Shown in pieces: positions 8,857-19,820 of a DNA stretch of 64,000 bases (positions within the stretch are counted from its first letter, which is position 1; every line of letters starts with the position of its first letter). The notes beneath the pieces were generated by a model. It worked only from the letters and a program-made list of their open reading frames with translations, ran no database searches and had not been told where the DNA came from. Origin of the DNA: Nereida ignava. GTDB lineage: Bacteria; Pseudomonadota; Alphaproteobacteria; Rhodobacterales; Rhodobacteraceae. The position numbers were made by a program, and so were the translations under genes. The DNA lies in contig NZ_CVPC01000003.1 in the NCBI RefSeq assembly GCF_001049735.1, positions 186,001-250,000 on the forward strand, written 5' to 3'.

Positions 8857-10152
8857 ATGTTGCAGGACAAAGACCGCATTTTCACCAATATTTATGGGAT
8901 GCACGACCGCACCCTCAAAGGCGCGCAGCAGCGTGGTCATTGGGATGGGACCGGCGCGCTGATCAAAAAGGGCCGTGACTGGATCATCGACGAGATGAAG
9001 TCCTCCGGACTTCGTGGGCGCGGCGGCGCGGGCTTCCCGACCGGTTTGAAGTGGTCGTTCATGCCCAAAGAAAGTGACGGGCGTCCCAGCTATTTAGTTG
9101 TGAATGCGGATGAGTCTGAGCCGGGCACATGTAAAGACCGCGAGATCATGCGTCACGACCCCCATACATTGATCGAAGGCTGCTTGATCGCGTCTTTCGC
9201 AATGAATGCCAACGCCTGCTACATTTACATTCGTGGCGAATACATCCGCGAAAAAGAAGCCCTGCAAGCAGCCATCGACGAGGCCTACGAAGCTGGTTTG
9301 GTGGGTAAGAACGCTGCAAAATCGGGTTGGGATTTTGACATCTATCTGCACCACGGTGCGGGTGCTTATATTTGCGGTGAAGAGACTGCGCTACTGGAAA
9401 GCCTTGAGGGCAAAAAAGGTATGCCGCGTATGAAACCGCCGTTCCCGGCAGGTGCTGGGCTTTATGGCTGCCCCACGACCGTGAACAACGTCGAATCAAT
9501 TGCTGTGGTGCCAACTATCCTGCGCCGTGGCGCGTCTTGGTTCTCTGGCTTTGGTCGGGACAATAACAAAGGCACAAAGCTCTTTGCTATTTCCGGTCAC
9601 GTCAACCAACCCTGCGTAGTTGAAGAGGCTATGTCGATCACGTTCGAAGAACTGATTGAAAAGCACTGCGGCGGTATTCGTGGCGGGTGGGACAACCTTA
9701 AGGCGGTTATCCCGGGCGGTTCATCCGTTCCCTGTGTGCGCGGTGAAAACATGCGCGATGCGATTATGGATTTTGATTACTTGCGCGGCGAGCTTGGCTC
9801 AGGCTTGGGGACCGCAGCGGTGATCGTGATGGATCAGTCTACTGACATCATCAAAGCGATCTGGCGTCTTTCCAAATTCTATAAGCATGAATCATGCGGT
9901 CAGTGTACGCCCTGCCGTGAAGGCACCGGCTGGATGATGCGCGTGATGGAACGTTTGGTGACTGGTGAAGCAACGCCAGAAGAAATCGACATGCTTTGGG
10001 ATGTTACTAAGCAAGTTGAGGGTCATACAATTTGTGCGCTTGGCGATGCGGCTGCGTGGCCAATCCAAGGTTTGATCCGTAATTTCCGTGATGAAATCGA
10101 AGACCGCATCAAACACAAGCGGGTACGCCCTGCAGCTGTTGCCGCTGAGTAA
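8857..10152 (+). CDS. nuoF: NADH-quinone oxidoreductase subunit F (NADH- and FMN-binding)
   Basis: NuoF is the NADH dehydrogenase subunit that holds FMN and the 4Fe-4S cluster N3. The glycine-rich NADH/FMN segment is [18 protein letters not shown], near residues 48-65. FMN contacts are expected in the NADESEPGT region. The cluster ligands lie in [16 protein letters not shown], with a further Cys in [13 protein letters not shown] near the C-terminus. At 431 aa it has normal length and is not fused to NuoE. Confidence 0.97.
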   Translation: MLQDKDRIFTNIYGMHDRTLKGAQQRGHWDGTGALIKKGRDWIIDEMKSSGLRGRGGAGFPTGLKWSFMPKESDGRPSYLVVNADESEPGTCKDREIMRHDPHTLIEGCLIASFAMNANACYIYIRGEYIREKEALQAAIDEAYEAGLVGKNAAKSGWDFDIYLHHGAGAYICGEETALLESLEGKKGMPRMKPPFPAGAGLYGCPTTVNNVESIAVVPTILRRGASWFSGFGRDNNKGTKLFAISGHVNQPCVVEEAMSITFEELIEKHCGGIRGGWDNLKAVIPGGSSVPCVRGENMRDAIMDFDYLRGELGSGLGTAAVIVMDQSTDIIKAIWRLSKFYKHESCGQCTPCREGTGWMMRVMERLVTGEATPEEIDMLWDVTKQVEGHTICALGDAAAWPIQGLIRNFRDEIEDRIKHKRVRPAAVAAE

Positions 10153-10173
10153 GCGGAACACATCAATCAAACA

Positions 10174-10207
10174 AACGGCGCGCATCACATTGCGCGCCGT
10201 TTCTGTT
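10174..10207 (+). terminator. Second hairpin terminator-like element inside the nuo operon
   Basis: AACGGCGCGCA (10174-10184) pairs perfectly over 11 bp with TGCGCGCCGTT (10191-10201), loop TCACAT, followed by TCTGTTT. It lies 21 bp after the nuoF stop. The T-tract is interrupted, so termination may be partial, or the hairpin may stabilise the upstream mRNA. Confidence 0.6.
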
Positions 10208-10312
10208 TGGCCCGTGTGGATTTGTTTTGATGGGCTGTTATTGAATAACGCGGCGGCTAACGACATGCTCAGCAGACATAAGTGCGTTTGTTAATTTGGA
10301 GGACGTTACCTC

Positions 10313-10714
10313 ATGAAATCTATCCTATTTGCTGTTGTTTTTGTCATTAGCAGTGCGCAAGCTTCTTTGGCGAAAGAGCCGTTGAGTAACGTTGCTTATA
10401 TTAACGACCGGCTTTTTGCGGCTGCAGTTGGGGATCAGATCAGACGCAATTGTGACCGCATTTCTGCGCGGATGTTGCGGGTGCTTGCAGATGCGAACAG
10501 GCTGAAAAACCATGCAGTGGCTCTTGGCTACACCGAGGCAGAGATTAACGCCTACGTGAAAAATGACGCCGAGAAAGCGAAGATGAAGCAGCGCCGCGAT
10601 GCGTATCTGGCGGACAACGGTGCCTTGGGGCAGGGGGCTGAGGCCTACTGCGCACTTGGGCGGGCAGAGATCGCGCGCGGCTCGCTAATCGGGTCGCTGC
10701 TAAAAGCGCGGTAA
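10313..10714 (+). CDS. DUF5333-type periplasmic protein
   Basis: This 133-aa protein begins with a Sec signal peptide (MKSILFAVVFVISSAQASLA, cleavage likely after ALA-like SLA). The mature part is alpha-helical and charged, with two cysteines (in RRNCDRIS and EAYCALG) that could form a disulfide. It resembles the DUF5333 family placed between nuoF and nuoG in Rhodobacterales. A strong ribosome binding site, GGAGG, lies 10 bases before the ATG. The function is unknown; a periplasmic product within the complex I operon is unusual. Confidence 0.75.
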   Translation: MKSILFAVVFVISSAQASLAKEPLSNVAYINDRLFAAAVGDQIRRNCDRISARMLRVLADANRLKNHAVALGYTEAEINAYVKNDAEKAKMKQRRDAYLADNGALGQGAEAYCALGRAEIARGSLIGSLLKAR

Positions 10715-10849
10715 AATCGGTCACAAGTGGTGGACAACGCAGCGCCTAGGCGATAGTGCGTGGGCGTAACAAACAGATGGCGGCCATGCTCTTTCGCCAA
10801 GGCAATCCACGGTCGCATTTGTCGCGAAAGCAAAACGGGAACCGATGCA

Positions 10850-12868
10850 ATGGCAGACCTGCGCAAAGTCGTAATTGATGGCACCGAGATTGAAGTAGAC
10901 GGTGCCATGACCCTGATCCAAGCCTGCGAAGAAGCTGGCGTTGAGATCCCTCGCTTTTGTTACCACGAACGTCTTTCTATCGCGGGCAACTGCCGTATGT
11001 GTCTGGTTGAGGTCGTAGGCGGCCCACCCAAGCCAGCGGCGTCTTGTGCGATGCAGGTCCGCGATTTGCGTCCTGGCCCCGAAGGCCAAGCACCAGTGGT
11101 TAAGACCAACTCGCCCATGGTGAAAAAAGCCCGCGAGGGTGTTATGGAATTCCTGCTAATCAACCACCCGCTTGATTGTCCCATCTGCGATCAGGGGGGC
11201 GAGTGTGATCTTCAAGACCAAGCCATGGCTTATGGCGTAGACTTCTCGCGCTTCCGCGAAGCTAAGCGTGCGACGGATGATCTTGATCTTGGACCGCTTG
11301 TGGAAACCCACATGACCCGCTGCATTTCATGCACGCGCTGCGTTCGCTTTACGACCGAGGTCGCGGGCATTCACCAAATGGGCCAGACGGGCCGTGGTGA
11401 AGATGCTGAGATCACCTCGTATCTTGGTGAAACGCTCGATTCCAACATGCAGGGCAACATTATCGATTTGTGTCCTGTAGGTGCGCTTGTTTCAAAGCCC
11501 TACGCATTCACCGCGCGCCCTTGGGAATTGACCAAAACAGAGTCGATTGACGTGATGGACGCGCTTGGCTCCAACATTCGCGTTGATACCAAGGGCCGTG
11601 AAGTAATGCGCTTTTTGCCGCGCAACCACGACGGCGTGAACGAAGAGTGGATTTCGGACAAAACCCGTTTCGTATGGGATGGTCTGCGCCGCCAGCGTTT
11701 GGATACACCCTATTTGCGTGAGAACGGCAAGCTGCGACCAGCAACTTGGCCCGAAGCGCTTTCTGCTGCTGCAGCGGCAATGAAGGGCAAAAAGGTTGCG
11801 GGTCTCGTTGGGGATCTCGCGCCGACTGAGGCCGCATTTGCATTGAAAGCTTTGATCGAAGGACAAGGCGGCAACGTTGAATGCCGGACTGACAATGCCA
11901 AGCTTCCTGCAGGCAACCGTGGTGCATATGTTGGTACGGCGACTGTAGAAGACATCGATCATGCAGATAAGATCCTGCTTGTTGGGGTTAACCCTAAACT
12001 TGAAAGCCCCGTTCTTAATGCGCGCATTCGCAAGGCTTGGAGCCGCGGTGCGGATGTGGCTGTCGTGGGTGAAGCGGTTGATCTGACTTATGAGTATGAA
12101 CACATGGGCAGTGACCGTGCGGCACTTGCTCATGTAGCGGGCCTGGATATGAGCGCGCTGCAAGATGTGAACTCTATCTGCATCGTTGGTCAGGGCGCGT
12201 TGAACGAGGCTGATGGCGAGGCTGTTTTGGCTACGGTTCAGGGCATCTGTGAGAAGTCAAACGGCAAGTTGATGGTGCTTCATACAGCTGCGTCGCGCGT
12301 TGGCGCGATGGATGTTGGTGCGGTCACTGACGGTGGTATGGCTTCTGCAATCGAAGGCGCGGAAGTGATTTATAATCTTGGTGCGGATGAGGTTGATGTG
12401 GCTGCTGGCCCGATCGTTATCTACCAAGGCAGCCATGGCGACCGCGGTGCGCACCGTGCTGACATTATCCTGCCAGCAGCGGCATACACTGAAGAAAACG
12501 GTTTGTTTGTGAACACCGAAGGTCGCCCACAGCTTGCGATGCGCGCTGGTTTTGCGCCGGGGCAGGCGAAAGAGAACTGGGCGATCTTGCGTGCGCTATC
12601 CGCTGAGTTGGGCGCGCAATTGCCTTACGACAGCCTCGCACAGCTGCGCAGCGCCATGATCGCTGCACACCCGCACCTTGGCCAAATTGATGAAGTTGCG
12701 GAAAACGCCGTTATGGCCTTGCCGAGCAAACCGCTTGGTAAGGCAAACTTCAAATACGCAGTGAGTGATTTCTATCTCACCAACCCAATCGCACGTGCGT
12801 CTGCGCTGATGGCTGAGCTGTCGGCAAATGCAAAAGCACGCGCATCAAACAAGCTAGCGGCGGAGTAA
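10850..12868 (+). CDS. nuoG: NADH-quinone oxidoreductase subunit G (75 kDa iron-sulfur)
   Basis: The protein (672 aa) starts [18 protein letters not shown]. It has the 2Fe-2S ferredoxin domain ([15 protein letters not shown], then PAASCAMQV) and the His-Cys3 cluster N5 motif ([18 protein letters not shown]). Two further 4Fe-4S motifs follow ([13 protein letters not shown] and [12 protein letters not shown]). The rest is the molybdopterin-oxidoreductase-like domain without visible metal chemistry. The ATG at 10850 was chosen over the upstream one at 10760 because homology begins there. It completes the NuoEFG dehydrogenase module. Confidence 0.96.
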   Translation: MADLRKVVIDGTEIEVDGAMTLIQACEEAGVEIPRFCYHERLSIAGNCRMCLVEVVGGPPKPAASCAMQVRDLRPGPEGQAPVVKTNSPMVKKAREGVMEFLLINHPLDCPICDQGGECDLQDQAMAYGVDFSRFREAKRATDDLDLGPLVETHMTRCISCTRCVRFTTEVAGIHQMGQTGRGEDAEITSYLGETLDSNMQGNIIDLCPVGALVSKPYAFTARPWELTKTESIDVMDALGSNIRVDTKGREVMRFLPRNHDGVNEEWISDKTRFVWDGLRRQRLDTPYLRENGKLRPATWPEALSAAAAAMKGKKVAGLVGDLAPTEAAFALKALIEGQGGNVECRTDNAKLPAGNRGAYVGTATVEDIDHADKILLVGVNPKLESPVLNARIRKAWSRGADVAVVGEAVDLTYEYEHMGSDRAALAHVAGLDMSALQDVNSICIVGQGALNEADGEAVLATVQGICEKSNGKLMVLHTAASRVGAMDVGAVTDGGMASAIEGAEVIYNLGADEVDVAAGPIVIYQGSHGDRGAHRADIILPAAAYTEENGLFVNTEGRPQLAMRAGFAPGQAKENWAILRALSAELGAQLPYDSLAQLRSAMIAAHPHLGQIDEVAENAVMALPSKPLGKANFKYAVSDFYLTNPIARASALMAELSANAKARASNKLAAE

Positions 12869-12875
12869 AATCCCC

Positions 12876-13259
12876 GTGCGGTGGAGCGTCGCGTGTCTTA
12901 TCGGACTGGCCGCGTGTCAGCCTGTGCAGACATCGCAAAATGCGGCGTTTTCACCAACATACGAAGGAATACGAACCGATTTTCTCGACGGTGACTTGGT
13001 CAACTTTAACGTAACAATGCGCGGCGCGCGCACAGAGGCTGATTTGCGAGCCTACGCCGAATGCGCTGCTGCCCAGTATACGTTGATCCGGGGCTACGGT
13101 TTTGCGCGCCACGTGCGCACGACGACAAAGATGCAGGGTGGAAAGTGGCATGCAGATGCTGTTTACACCATTTCGCCAGCACTGCCGCGAGGTGTCAGCA
13201 CGATTGACGCTGAAGTGGCTGTTGCGAACTGCAAGGAACTGGGAATACCGACGGTGTGA
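12876..13259 (+). CDS. Small putative lipoprotein in the nuo operon
   Basis: The 127-aa product starts at GTG 12876, 7 bp after the nuoG stop. Its N-terminus, MRWSVACLIGLAACQP, has a plausible lipobox (LAAC) with Cys14 as the lipidated residue, though the signal is short. The mature part contains two further cysteines, in YAECAAAQY and ANCKELG, and no recognised domain. It sits between nuoG and nuoH, 6 bp before the latter, so it is co-translated with complex I subunits. I do not recognise the family. Confidence 0.65.
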   Translation: MRWSVACLIGLAACQPVQTSQNAAFSPTYEGIRTDFLDGDLVNFNVTMRGARTEADLRAYAECAAAQYTLIRGYGFARHVRTTTKMQGGKWHADAVYTISPALPRGVSTIDAEVAVANCKELGIPTV

Positions 13260-13265
13260 GGACCA

Positions 13266-14303
13266 ATGGCTGATTTTCTAAATACGGGTGCCGGAATGGC
13301 GCTGATCATTGTGGCCCAAACGCTGGCGGTTGTCGCGTTTGTCATGGTTTCGCTTCTTTTCTTGGTCTATGGTGACCGTAAGATTTGGGCGGCTGTCCAG
13401 ATGCGCCGTGGCCCTAACGTTGTTGGTGTGTTTGGCCTTTTGCAAACTGTGGCTGACGCGCTCAAATACGTCGTCAAAGAAGTTGTTGTTCCAGCAGGTG
13501 CCGACAAAACGGTCTTCATGCTTGCCCCGCTTACAAGCTTTGTGCTGGCATTGATCGCTTGGGCGGTTATTCCGTTCAACGATACTTGGGTTTTGGCCGA
13601 CATTAACGTGGCTATCTTGTATGTTTTCGCGATCTCGTCACTTGAAGTGTACGGCGTGATTATGGGCGGTTGGGCGTCTAACTCTAAATACCCTTTCCTT
13701 GGCTCTTTGCGGTCTGCCGCGCAGATGATTTCTTATGAGGTATCCATTGGCCTCATTATCATTGGTGTCATTTTGTCTACTGGCTCACTTAACTTTGGCG
13801 ACATTGTACAGGCGCAGGAAGGTAGTCTTGGGTTCTTCAACTGGTACTGGCTGCCGCACTTCCCAATGGTTTTCTTGTTCTTCATCAGCTGTTTGGCTGA
13901 AACGAACCGTCCGCCGTTTGATCTTCCCGAAGCGGAATCTGAATTGGTCGCTGGCTACCAAGTTGAATATTCATCCACACCGTTTTTGTTGTTCATGGCG
14001 GGTGAGTACATCGCGATCTTCTTGATGTGCGCATTGATCTCGCTGTTGTTCTTCGGTGGTTGGTTGTCCCCGATCCCGTTCTTGCCTGACGGTCCGCTCT
14101 GGATGGTTGGTAAGATGGCGTTCTTCTTCTTCCTCTTTGCGATGGTGAAAGCGATCGTGCCACGCTACCGCTATGACCAACTGATGCGCTTGGGATGGAA
14201 AGTATTCCTGCCGTTCTCGCTCGTGTGGGTCGTGTTTGTAGCCTTCGCAGCAAAGTTTGACTGGTTCTGGGGCATCTACGCCCGTTGGGACCTCATTGGG
14301 TAG
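13266..14303 (+). CDS. nuoH: NADH-quinone oxidoreductase subunit H
   Basis: NuoH (345 aa, about eight membrane helices) forms the membrane entrance of the quinone channel and links the arm to the proton-pumping antiporter subunits. Conserved loops are visible: [51 protein letters not shown] (a glutamate-rich loop) and the C-terminal [18 protein letters not shown]. Length and topology match the family. Confidence 0.97.
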   Translation: MADFLNTGAGMALIIVAQTLAVVAFVMVSLLFLVYGDRKIWAAVQMRRGPNVVGVFGLLQTVADALKYVVKEVVVPAGADKTVFMLAPLTSFVLALIAWAVIPFNDTWVLADINVAILYVFAISSLEVYGVIMGGWASNSKYPFLGSLRSAAQMISYEVSIGLIIIGVILSTGSLNFGDIVQAQEGSLGFFNWYWLPHFPMVFLFFISCLAETNRPPFDLPEAESELVAGYQVEYSSTPFLLFMAGEYIAIFLMCALISLLFFGGWLSPIPFLPDGPLWMVGKMAFFFFLFAMVKAIVPRYRYDQLMRLGWKVFLPFSLVWVVFVAFAAKFDWFWGIYARWDLIG

Positions 14304-14313
14304 GGATCAGAAA

Positions 14314-14808
14314 ATGGCAAATATCGATTATACGCGCGCTGCTAAATATTTTCTGTTGGCAGACTTCTTTAAGGGCTTCAAACTGGGCCTGCGCTACTTC
14401 TTTGCGCCTAAGGCAACATTGAACTACCCGCACGAAAAAGGCCCGTTGAGCCCGCGTTTCCGCGGCGAGCATGCTTTGCGCCGGTATCCAAATGGCGAAG
14501 AGCGTTGCATTGCGTGTAAGTTGTGCGAAGCTGTTTGCCCTGCGCAAGCCATCACCATTGACGCCGAGCCCCGTGATGACGGCAGCCGCCGTACCACGCG
14601 TTATGACATCGACATGACCAAGTGCATCTACTGTGGTTTCTGCCAAGAAGCCTGTCCGGTGGACGCAATCGTTGAAGGCCCAAATTTTGAGTTTTCAACA
14701 GAGACCCGTGAAGAGCTGTATTACGATAAGACAAAGCTGCTCGAGAACGGCGACCGCTGGGAAGCTGAAATTGCGCGCAACCTCGAGATGGATGCGCCCT
14801 ACAGATGA
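14314..14808 (+). CDS. nuoI: NADH-quinone oxidoreductase subunit I
   Basis: NuoI (164 aa) carries the two 4Fe-4S clusters N6a and N6b that pass electrons to NuoB. Both motifs are clear: [16 protein letters not shown] and [16 protein letters not shown]. An amphipathic N-terminal segment ([20 protein letters not shown]) contacts the membrane. The start at 14314 has AGGGA about 7 bases upstream. The stop overlaps the next gene by 4 bp (ATGA). Confidence 0.97.
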   Translation: MANIDYTRAAKYFLLADFFKGFKLGLRYFFAPKATLNYPHEKGPLSPRFRGEHALRRYPNGEERCIACKLCEAVCPAQAITIDAEPRDDGSRRTTRYDIDMTKCIYCGFCQEACPVDAIVEGPNFEFSTETREELYYDKTKLLENGDRWEAEIARNLEMDAPYR

Positions 14809-15239
14809 CCAAGACGCCCGAAAATCCATTTCAGGCTTTCCTTGATCAGTCCGCAGATTGGACCAAGGAAATGGCACCGCACATGGAACGTTTCATGGGC
14901 GGTAACTGGTCGTCTGCGGAATGGATGCAGGGCATGGAAAAGGCCATGGGTGCGATGAGCAAAGAGATGCTTGATGCAACCATGGGCGGCACCGCCAGCG
15001 CGGGGGGCTTGGACGCCAAGACCCGTTTGTTGGTGTCACTTGCAGGATTTGTTGCACAGGGTGCGACGGCCGATGCGCAGATCAAGATCACTGTTAGCAA
15101 CGCGCACACAGCCGGTGCGACAGAACAAGAAATCATGGAGACCATCGCTACGATGTCTCTGTTGGGCGGCATGCCCGCGATGACCAAAGCAATGCAACTG
15201 GCCGCAGATGCGTTGAAAGAGAAGGACGACACCGAATGA
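14805..15239 (+). CDS. Carboxymuconolactone-decarboxylase-like protein in the nuo operon
   Basis: This 144-aa protein overlaps nuoI and nuoJ by 4 bp each, so it is translationally locked into the operon. The C-terminal half, from [15 protein letters not shown] to [20 protein letters not shown], is the alpha-helical CMD/AhpD fold. The N-terminal half is unusually Met-rich ([24 protein letters not shown]). The redox CxxC of AhpD is absent and the protein has no cysteine, so peroxidase reductase activity is unlikely. The role is unknown; an accessory or chaperone function for complex I is an inference. Confidence 0.75.
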   Translation: MTKTPENPFQAFLDQSADWTKEMAPHMERFMGGNWSSAEWMQGMEKAMGAMSKEMLDATMGGTASAGGLDAKTRLLVSLAGFVAQGATADAQIKITVSNAHTAGATEQEIMETIATMSLLGGMPAMTKAMQLAADALKEKDDTE

Positions 15240-15841
15240 GTGTGCTGACAATTGCGTTTTACGCCTTTGCGATCTCAACGATCGCCGGGGGGCTTTTCAC
15301 TGTTATTGGTCGAAACCCCGTTCATTCGGTTTTGTGGCTGATCTTGGCGTTCCTGTCATCCGCAGGTTTGTTCGTCACGTTGGGCGCTGAGTTCGTCGCG
15401 ATGCTGTTGATCATCGTCTACGTTGGTGCGGTCGCGGTGTTGTTCCTGTTCGTTGTGATGATGCTGGACGTCGACTTTGCCGAGCTGAAAGCCGAAATGG
15501 CCAAATACGTGCCGATCGCGCTGTTGATCGGTACAGTGTTGTTGATGCAGTTGGCGCTGGCTTTTGGGGCGTGGGAATACGGCGACGGTGCACTTGAGCG
15601 TGTTGCGGCGCGTCAGGGTGATCAGCAAAACACGGCGGCTTTGGGCCTGCTCATCTATGATAAATACATCATGCTTTTCCAGCTTTCAGGGTTGATCCTG
15701 CTTGTGGCGATGATTGGTGCGATTGTGCTGACCCTGCGTCACCGCCAAGACATCAAGCGCCAAGACGTTGTAGCGCAGATGATGCGTGACCCAGCGAAGG
15801 CGATGGAACTCAAAGACATCAAATCAGGGCAGGGCTTGTAA
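15236..15841 (+). CDS. nuoJ: NADH-quinone oxidoreductase subunit J
   Basis: NuoJ is a membrane subunit (201 aa) with five expected helices. The sequence [23 protein letters not shown] and the pi-bulge helix region [26 protein letters not shown] are classic. It starts inside the preceding gene (ATGA overlap). The protein contributes to the central proton axis of complex I. Confidence 0.96.
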   Translation: MSVLTIAFYAFAISTIAGGLFTVIGRNPVHSVLWLILAFLSSAGLFVTLGAEFVAMLLIIVYVGAVAVLFLFVVMMLDVDFAELKAEMAKYVPIALLIGTVLLMQLALAFGAWEYGDGALERVAARQGDQQNTAALGLLIYDKYIMLFQLSGLILLVAMIGAIVLTLRHRQDIKRQDVVAQMMRDPAKAMELKDIKSGQGL

Positions 15842-15844
15842 CTC

Positions 15845-16150
15845 ATGATTGGCATCGAACACTATCTTACCGTTGCAGCGGCCTTGTTTGTTATCGGTAT
15901 TTTTGGCCTTTTTCTTAACCGTAAGAACGTCATCATCCTGCTGATGAGCATTGAATTGATGCTCTTGGCGGTGAACATCAATTTCGTCGCTTTCAGCGCG
16001 TTTCTTGATGATCTGGTTGGACAGGTATTCACCCTCTTTGTGTTGACTGTTGCAGCGGCTGAAGCGGCGATCGGTCTTGCGATCTTGGTTTGTTTCTTCC
16101 GTAACCGTGGCACCATCGACGTTGAAAACGTCAACGTGATGAAAGGCTAA
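15845..16150 (+). CDS. nuoK: NADH-quinone oxidoreductase subunit K
   Basis: NuoK (101 aa) has three membrane helices and the two buried glutamates needed for proton pumping, in [15 protein letters not shown] and [13 protein letters not shown]. The start lies 3 bp after the nuoJ stop. Length and spacing are normal for the family. Confidence 0.97.
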   Translation: MIGIEHYLTVAAALFVIGIFGLFLNRKNVIILLMSIELMLLAVNINFVAFSAFLDDLVGQVFTLFVLTVAAAEAAIGLAILVCFFRNRGTIDVENVNVMKG

Positions 16151-16154
16151 TCCA

Positions 16155-18251
16155 ATGGAAACCATCATCTTATTTGCACCCCTCATTGGGGCCTTGATCG
16201 CGGGCTTTGGCTGGAAGTTTATCGGCGAAACTGCAGCGCAATACGTGTCGACTGGTTTGTTGATGTTGGCGGCGGGACTGTCATGGGTCGTATTCTTATC
16301 GTTTGACGGAGTTACACAATCCATCCAGATCCTGCCATGGATCGAGAGCGGCACTTTTGCGACTGATTGGGCGATACGCCTTGACCGCTTGACGGCAACG
16401 ATGCTGATCGTGATCAACTCGGTTTCGGCGTTGGTTCACCTCTACTCGTTCGGTTACATGGCCCATGATGAGAACTTTAAAGAGGGTGAAAACTACAAAG
16501 CGCGCTTCTTTGCGTATTTGTCGTTCTTTACTTTCGCGATGCTGATGCTGGTCACAGCCGACAACCTTGTTCAGATGTTCTTTGGCTGGGAAGGCGTGGG
16601 CGTGGCGTCGTATTTGTTGATCAACTTCTATTTCCGCAAACCGTCCGCCAATGCTGCTGCGATGAAAGCATTCATTGTCAACCGCGTTGGGGACTTTGCT
16701 TTTATCCTTGGTATCGCGGGGCTGTACTTGCTGGCAGACAGTGTGAAGTTCGAAGATATTTTCGCCTACATGCCAACACTGGCCGAGCAGACGATCCGCT
16801 TCTTGTGGACTGATTGGTCTGCACCGAACTTGCTCGCGTTCCTGCTGTTTGTGGGCGCTATGGGTAAATCTGCACAGCTGCTGTTGCACACGTGGTTGCC
16901 TGACGCGATGGAAGGCCCGACGCCTGTGTCGGCACTCATTCACGCGGCGACAATGGTTACTGCGGGGGTTTTCCTCGTATGTCGTATGTCACCGCTGATG
17001 GAGTTCGCACCGGTCGCCACAAACTTTGTGGTTATCGTAGGCGCGATCACAGCATTCTTTGCGGCAACTGTCGGCTTGGTTCAAAACGATATTAAGCGCG
17101 TGATTGCGTACTCAACTTGTTCGCAGCTTGGCTACATGTTTGTGGCAGCGGGCCTTGGCGTCTACTCTGTAGCGATGTTCCACTTGCTGACACACGCATT
17201 CTTCAAAGCGATGCTGTTCTTGGGGGCGGGCTCTGTCATCCACGGAATGCACCACGAGCAGGACATGCGTAACTACGGCGGTCTTCGCAAGAAATTACCG
17301 GTGACGTTTTGGGCGATGATGATTGGTACTTTGGCCATTACGGGTGTTGGTATTCCGTTGCTGTATGTTGGCTTCCCAGTTGGCTTTGCGGGCTTCGTTT
17401 CCAAAGACGCAATCATTGAAAGCGCGTTTGTAGGTTCAACTTTTGCGTTCTGGATGCTGGTCATTGCTGCATTTATGACAAGCTTCTACAGCTGGCGCCT
17501 GATGTTCTTGACCTTCTACGGCAAACCACGGGGTGATAAACACACCCATGAGCACGCCCACGAAAGCCCCAGCGTCATGCTGGTGCCGCTCGTTGTACTG
17601 GCTTTTGGTGCGATTTTCGCGGGCATGGCGTTCTACAAACCCTACTTTGGTAGCCAAGAAAGCGTTGATAAGTTCTTCGGCATTGGCATGAAAAAGGGCG
17701 AAGCGCATGCGTATTTCGACGCTCCCACGTTGGTAGCATCGGCATACGCAGCTGGCGCGAAGGCAGACGGGGATCATTCAGATCACGACCGCAGCCAGGT
17801 GCCCGGTGAAGGTGCCATCTTTATTGGCGCGGACAACCATATGATCCACGAGGCCCACTTGGTGCCGAAATGGGTCAAGCTTAGCCCATTTTTTGCGATG
17901 CTGTTTGGGTTCATCCTGTCATGGTACATGTACATCCGCCGTCCTGATCTGCCCACAAAATTGGCAGAAAACCAATGGCCGCTCTATAATTTCTTGCTCA
18001 ACAAATGGTATTTTGACGAGCTTTACGACGCGGTCTTTGTTCGTCCTGCAAAATCACTGGGCCGCTTTTTGTGGACCCGTGGTGATGTGGGCATCATCGA
18101 CGGTGGCATCAACGGTTTGGCGCTTGGTATTGTGCCGTTCTTCACCCGTTTGGCAGGGCGCTTGCAGTCCGGCTACATCTTTACTTACGCGTTCTCCATG
18201 GTGATCGGCCTCGTTGTGCTGATTACGTGGATGACCCTGACTGCTGGATAA
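16155..18251 (+). CDS. nuoL: NADH-quinone oxidoreductase subunit L (antiporter-like)
   Basis: NuoL (698 aa) is the distal Mrp-antiporter-like subunit and carries the long lateral helix. Conserved segments include [41 protein letters not shown] and [26 protein letters not shown]. The C-terminal region ([21 protein letters not shown]) matches the lateral helix and its final transmembrane anchor. A His/Asp-rich cytoplasmic or periplasmic loop ([11 protein letters not shown] and DGDHSDHD) is typical of alphaproteobacterial versions. Confidence 0.97.
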   Translation: METIILFAPLIGALIAGFGWKFIGETAAQYVSTGLLMLAAGLSWVVFLSFDGVTQSIQILPWIESGTFATDWAIRLDRLTATMLIVINSVSALVHLYSFGYMAHDENFKEGENYKARFFAYLSFFTFAMLMLVTADNLVQMFFGWEGVGVASYLLINFYFRKPSANAAAMKAFIVNRVGDFAFILGIAGLYLLADSVKFEDIFAYMPTLAEQTIRFLWTDWSAPNLLAFLLFVGAMGKSAQLLLHTWLPDAMEGPTPVSALIHAATMVTAGVFLVCRMSPLMEFAPVATNFVVIVGAITAFFAATVGLVQNDIKRVIAYSTCSQLGYMFVAAGLGVYSVAMFHLLTHAFFKAMLFLGAGSVIHGMHHEQDMRNYGGLRKKLPVTFWAMMIGTLAITGVGIPLLYVGFPVGFAGFVSKDAIIESAFVGSTFAFWMLVIAAFMTSFYSWRLMFLTFYGKPRGDKHTHEHAHESPSVMLVPLVVLAFGAIFAGMAFYKPYFGSQESVDKFFGIGMKKGEAHAYFDAPTLVASAYAAGAKADGDHSDHDRSQVPGEGAIFIGADNHMIHEAHLVPKWVKLSPFFAMLFGFILSWYMYIRRPDLPTKLAENQWPLYNFLLNKWYFDELYDAVFVRPAKSLGRFLWTRGDVGIIDGGINGLALGIVPFFTRLAGRLQSGYIFTYAFSMVIGLVVLITWMTLTAG

Positions 18252-18257
18252 CGACCC

Positions 18258-19808
18258 ATGGATAACCTTCTCTCCATTGTCACTTTTCTGCCGCTGCTTG
18301 GCGCGCTCATTTTGGCGCTATTTTTGCGGGGCGACGACGAAGCAGCACAGCGCAACGCAAAGTGGGTAGCCTTGTGGGCCACCGCTGCAACGTTCGTTTT
18401 TTCGATCTTCATTCTTACCGGTTTTGACGCGTCGAACACGGGCTTCCAGTTTGTCGAAGAACACACATGGTTGATGGGTCTGACATACAAAATGGGCGTT
18501 GACGGGATCAGCGTGCTGTTTGTGATGCTGACCACATTCCTCATGCCGCTTGTGATTGCGTCGTGCTGGGGTGTGACGCACCGCGTCAAAGAATATATGA
18601 TCGCGTTCTTGCTGCTCGAAACACTTATGCTGGGTGTTTTCTGCGCGTTGGACATGGTGCTGTTCTATCTGTTCTTTGAGGCCGGCCTGATCCCTATGTT
18701 CCTCATCATCGGCATTTGGGGCGGGGCGAACCGTATCTACGCGTCGTTCAAGTTCTTCCTTTATACGTTCCTTGGCTCGGTTCTCATGTTGGTTGCGATG
18801 GTCACGATGTATATCGAGGCTGGCACGACCGACATCCCTACACTGCTGAGCTTTGAATTTGACAGCGCGGTTTTGGACCTGTTCGGCTTCCACATCTTGG
18901 GCGGTTTGCAGACGCTGTTGTTCTTGGCATTCTTCGCAAGCTTCGCGGTAAAGATGCCCATGTGGCCGGTGCACACATGGTTGCCTGATGCACACGTTCA
19001 GGCGCCAACAGCGGGGTCTGTCGTTCTGGCGGCGATCTTGCTCAAGATGGGCGGCTACGGTTTCTTGCGTTTCTCACTGCCTATGTTCCCCGTCGGCTCT
19101 GAGATCCTTTCACCGCTGGTGTTGTGGATGTCAGCCATTGCGATTGTCTACACATCGCTTGTCGCATTGGTCCAAGAGGACATGAAAAAGCTGATTGCCT
19201 ACTCATCTGTTGCGCACATGGGCTTTGTGACGATGGGTATCTTCGCTGCGAACCAGCAAGGTGTTGATGGTGCGATTTTCCAGATGATCAGCCACGGCTT
19301 TATCTCTGGCGCACTGTTCTTATGTGTCGGTGTTATTTATGATCGGATGCACACACGCGATATCGATGCTTATGGTGGGCTTGTGAACCGGATGCCTGCA
19401 TATGCGTTGGTGTTCATGTTCTTCACCATGGCAAACGTTGGCCTGCCGGGGACGTCCGGCTTCGTAGGTGAATTCCTGACCATCATTGGCGTGTTCCAGG
19501 TGAACACATGGGTGGCAATGGTCGCTGCGACGGGTGTGATCTTGTCCGCTGGTTACGCGTTGTGGCTCTACCGCCGTGTGGTGATGGGTGACCTGATCAA
19601 GGAAAGCCTGAAAACAATTACCGATATGACCCGTCTTGAGCGTGCAATCTTTGCACCACTCGTGGTGATGACGCTGTTGTTGGGGATCTATCCTAGCTTG
19701 GTGACAGACATCATCGGACCATCGGTTTCCGCCCTTGTTCAAAACTATGACGTGGCCGTCAGCGCATTTGACGCGGCAGCCCAAACCGCTGAAATCGCGG
19801 CGCACTAA
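18258..19808 (+). CDS. nuoM: NADH-quinone oxidoreductase subunit M (antiporter-like)
   Basis: NuoM (516 aa) is one of the three antiporter-like proton channels. Typical segments are [39 protein letters not shown] with the conserved Glu, [20 protein letters not shown] and [15 protein letters not shown]. The gene starts 6 bp after nuoL. Confidence 0.97.
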   Translation: MDNLLSIVTFLPLLGALILALFLRGDDEAAQRNAKWVALWATAATFVFSIFILTGFDASNTGFQFVEEHTWLMGLTYKMGVDGISVLFVMLTTFLMPLVIASCWGVTHRVKEYMIAFLLLETLMLGVFCALDMVLFYLFFEAGLIPMFLIIGIWGGANRIYASFKFFLYTFLGSVLMLVAMVTMYIEAGTTDIPTLLSFEFDSAVLDLFGFHILGGLQTLLFLAFFASFAVKMPMWPVHTWLPDAHVQAPTAGSVVLAAILLKMGGYGFLRFSLPMFPVGSEILSPLVLWMSAIAIVYTSLVALVQEDMKKLIAYSSVAHMGFVTMGIFAANQQGVDGAIFQMISHGFISGALFLCVGVIYDRMHTRDIDAYGGLVNRMPAYALVFMFFTMANVGLPGTSGFVGEFLTIIGVFQVNTWVAMVAATGVILSAGYALWLYRRVVMGDLIKESLKTITDMTRLERAIFAPLVVMTLLLGIYPSLVTDIIGPSVSALVQNYDVAVSAFDAAAQTAEIAAH

Positions 19809-19820
19809 AGGATCTGAGCT

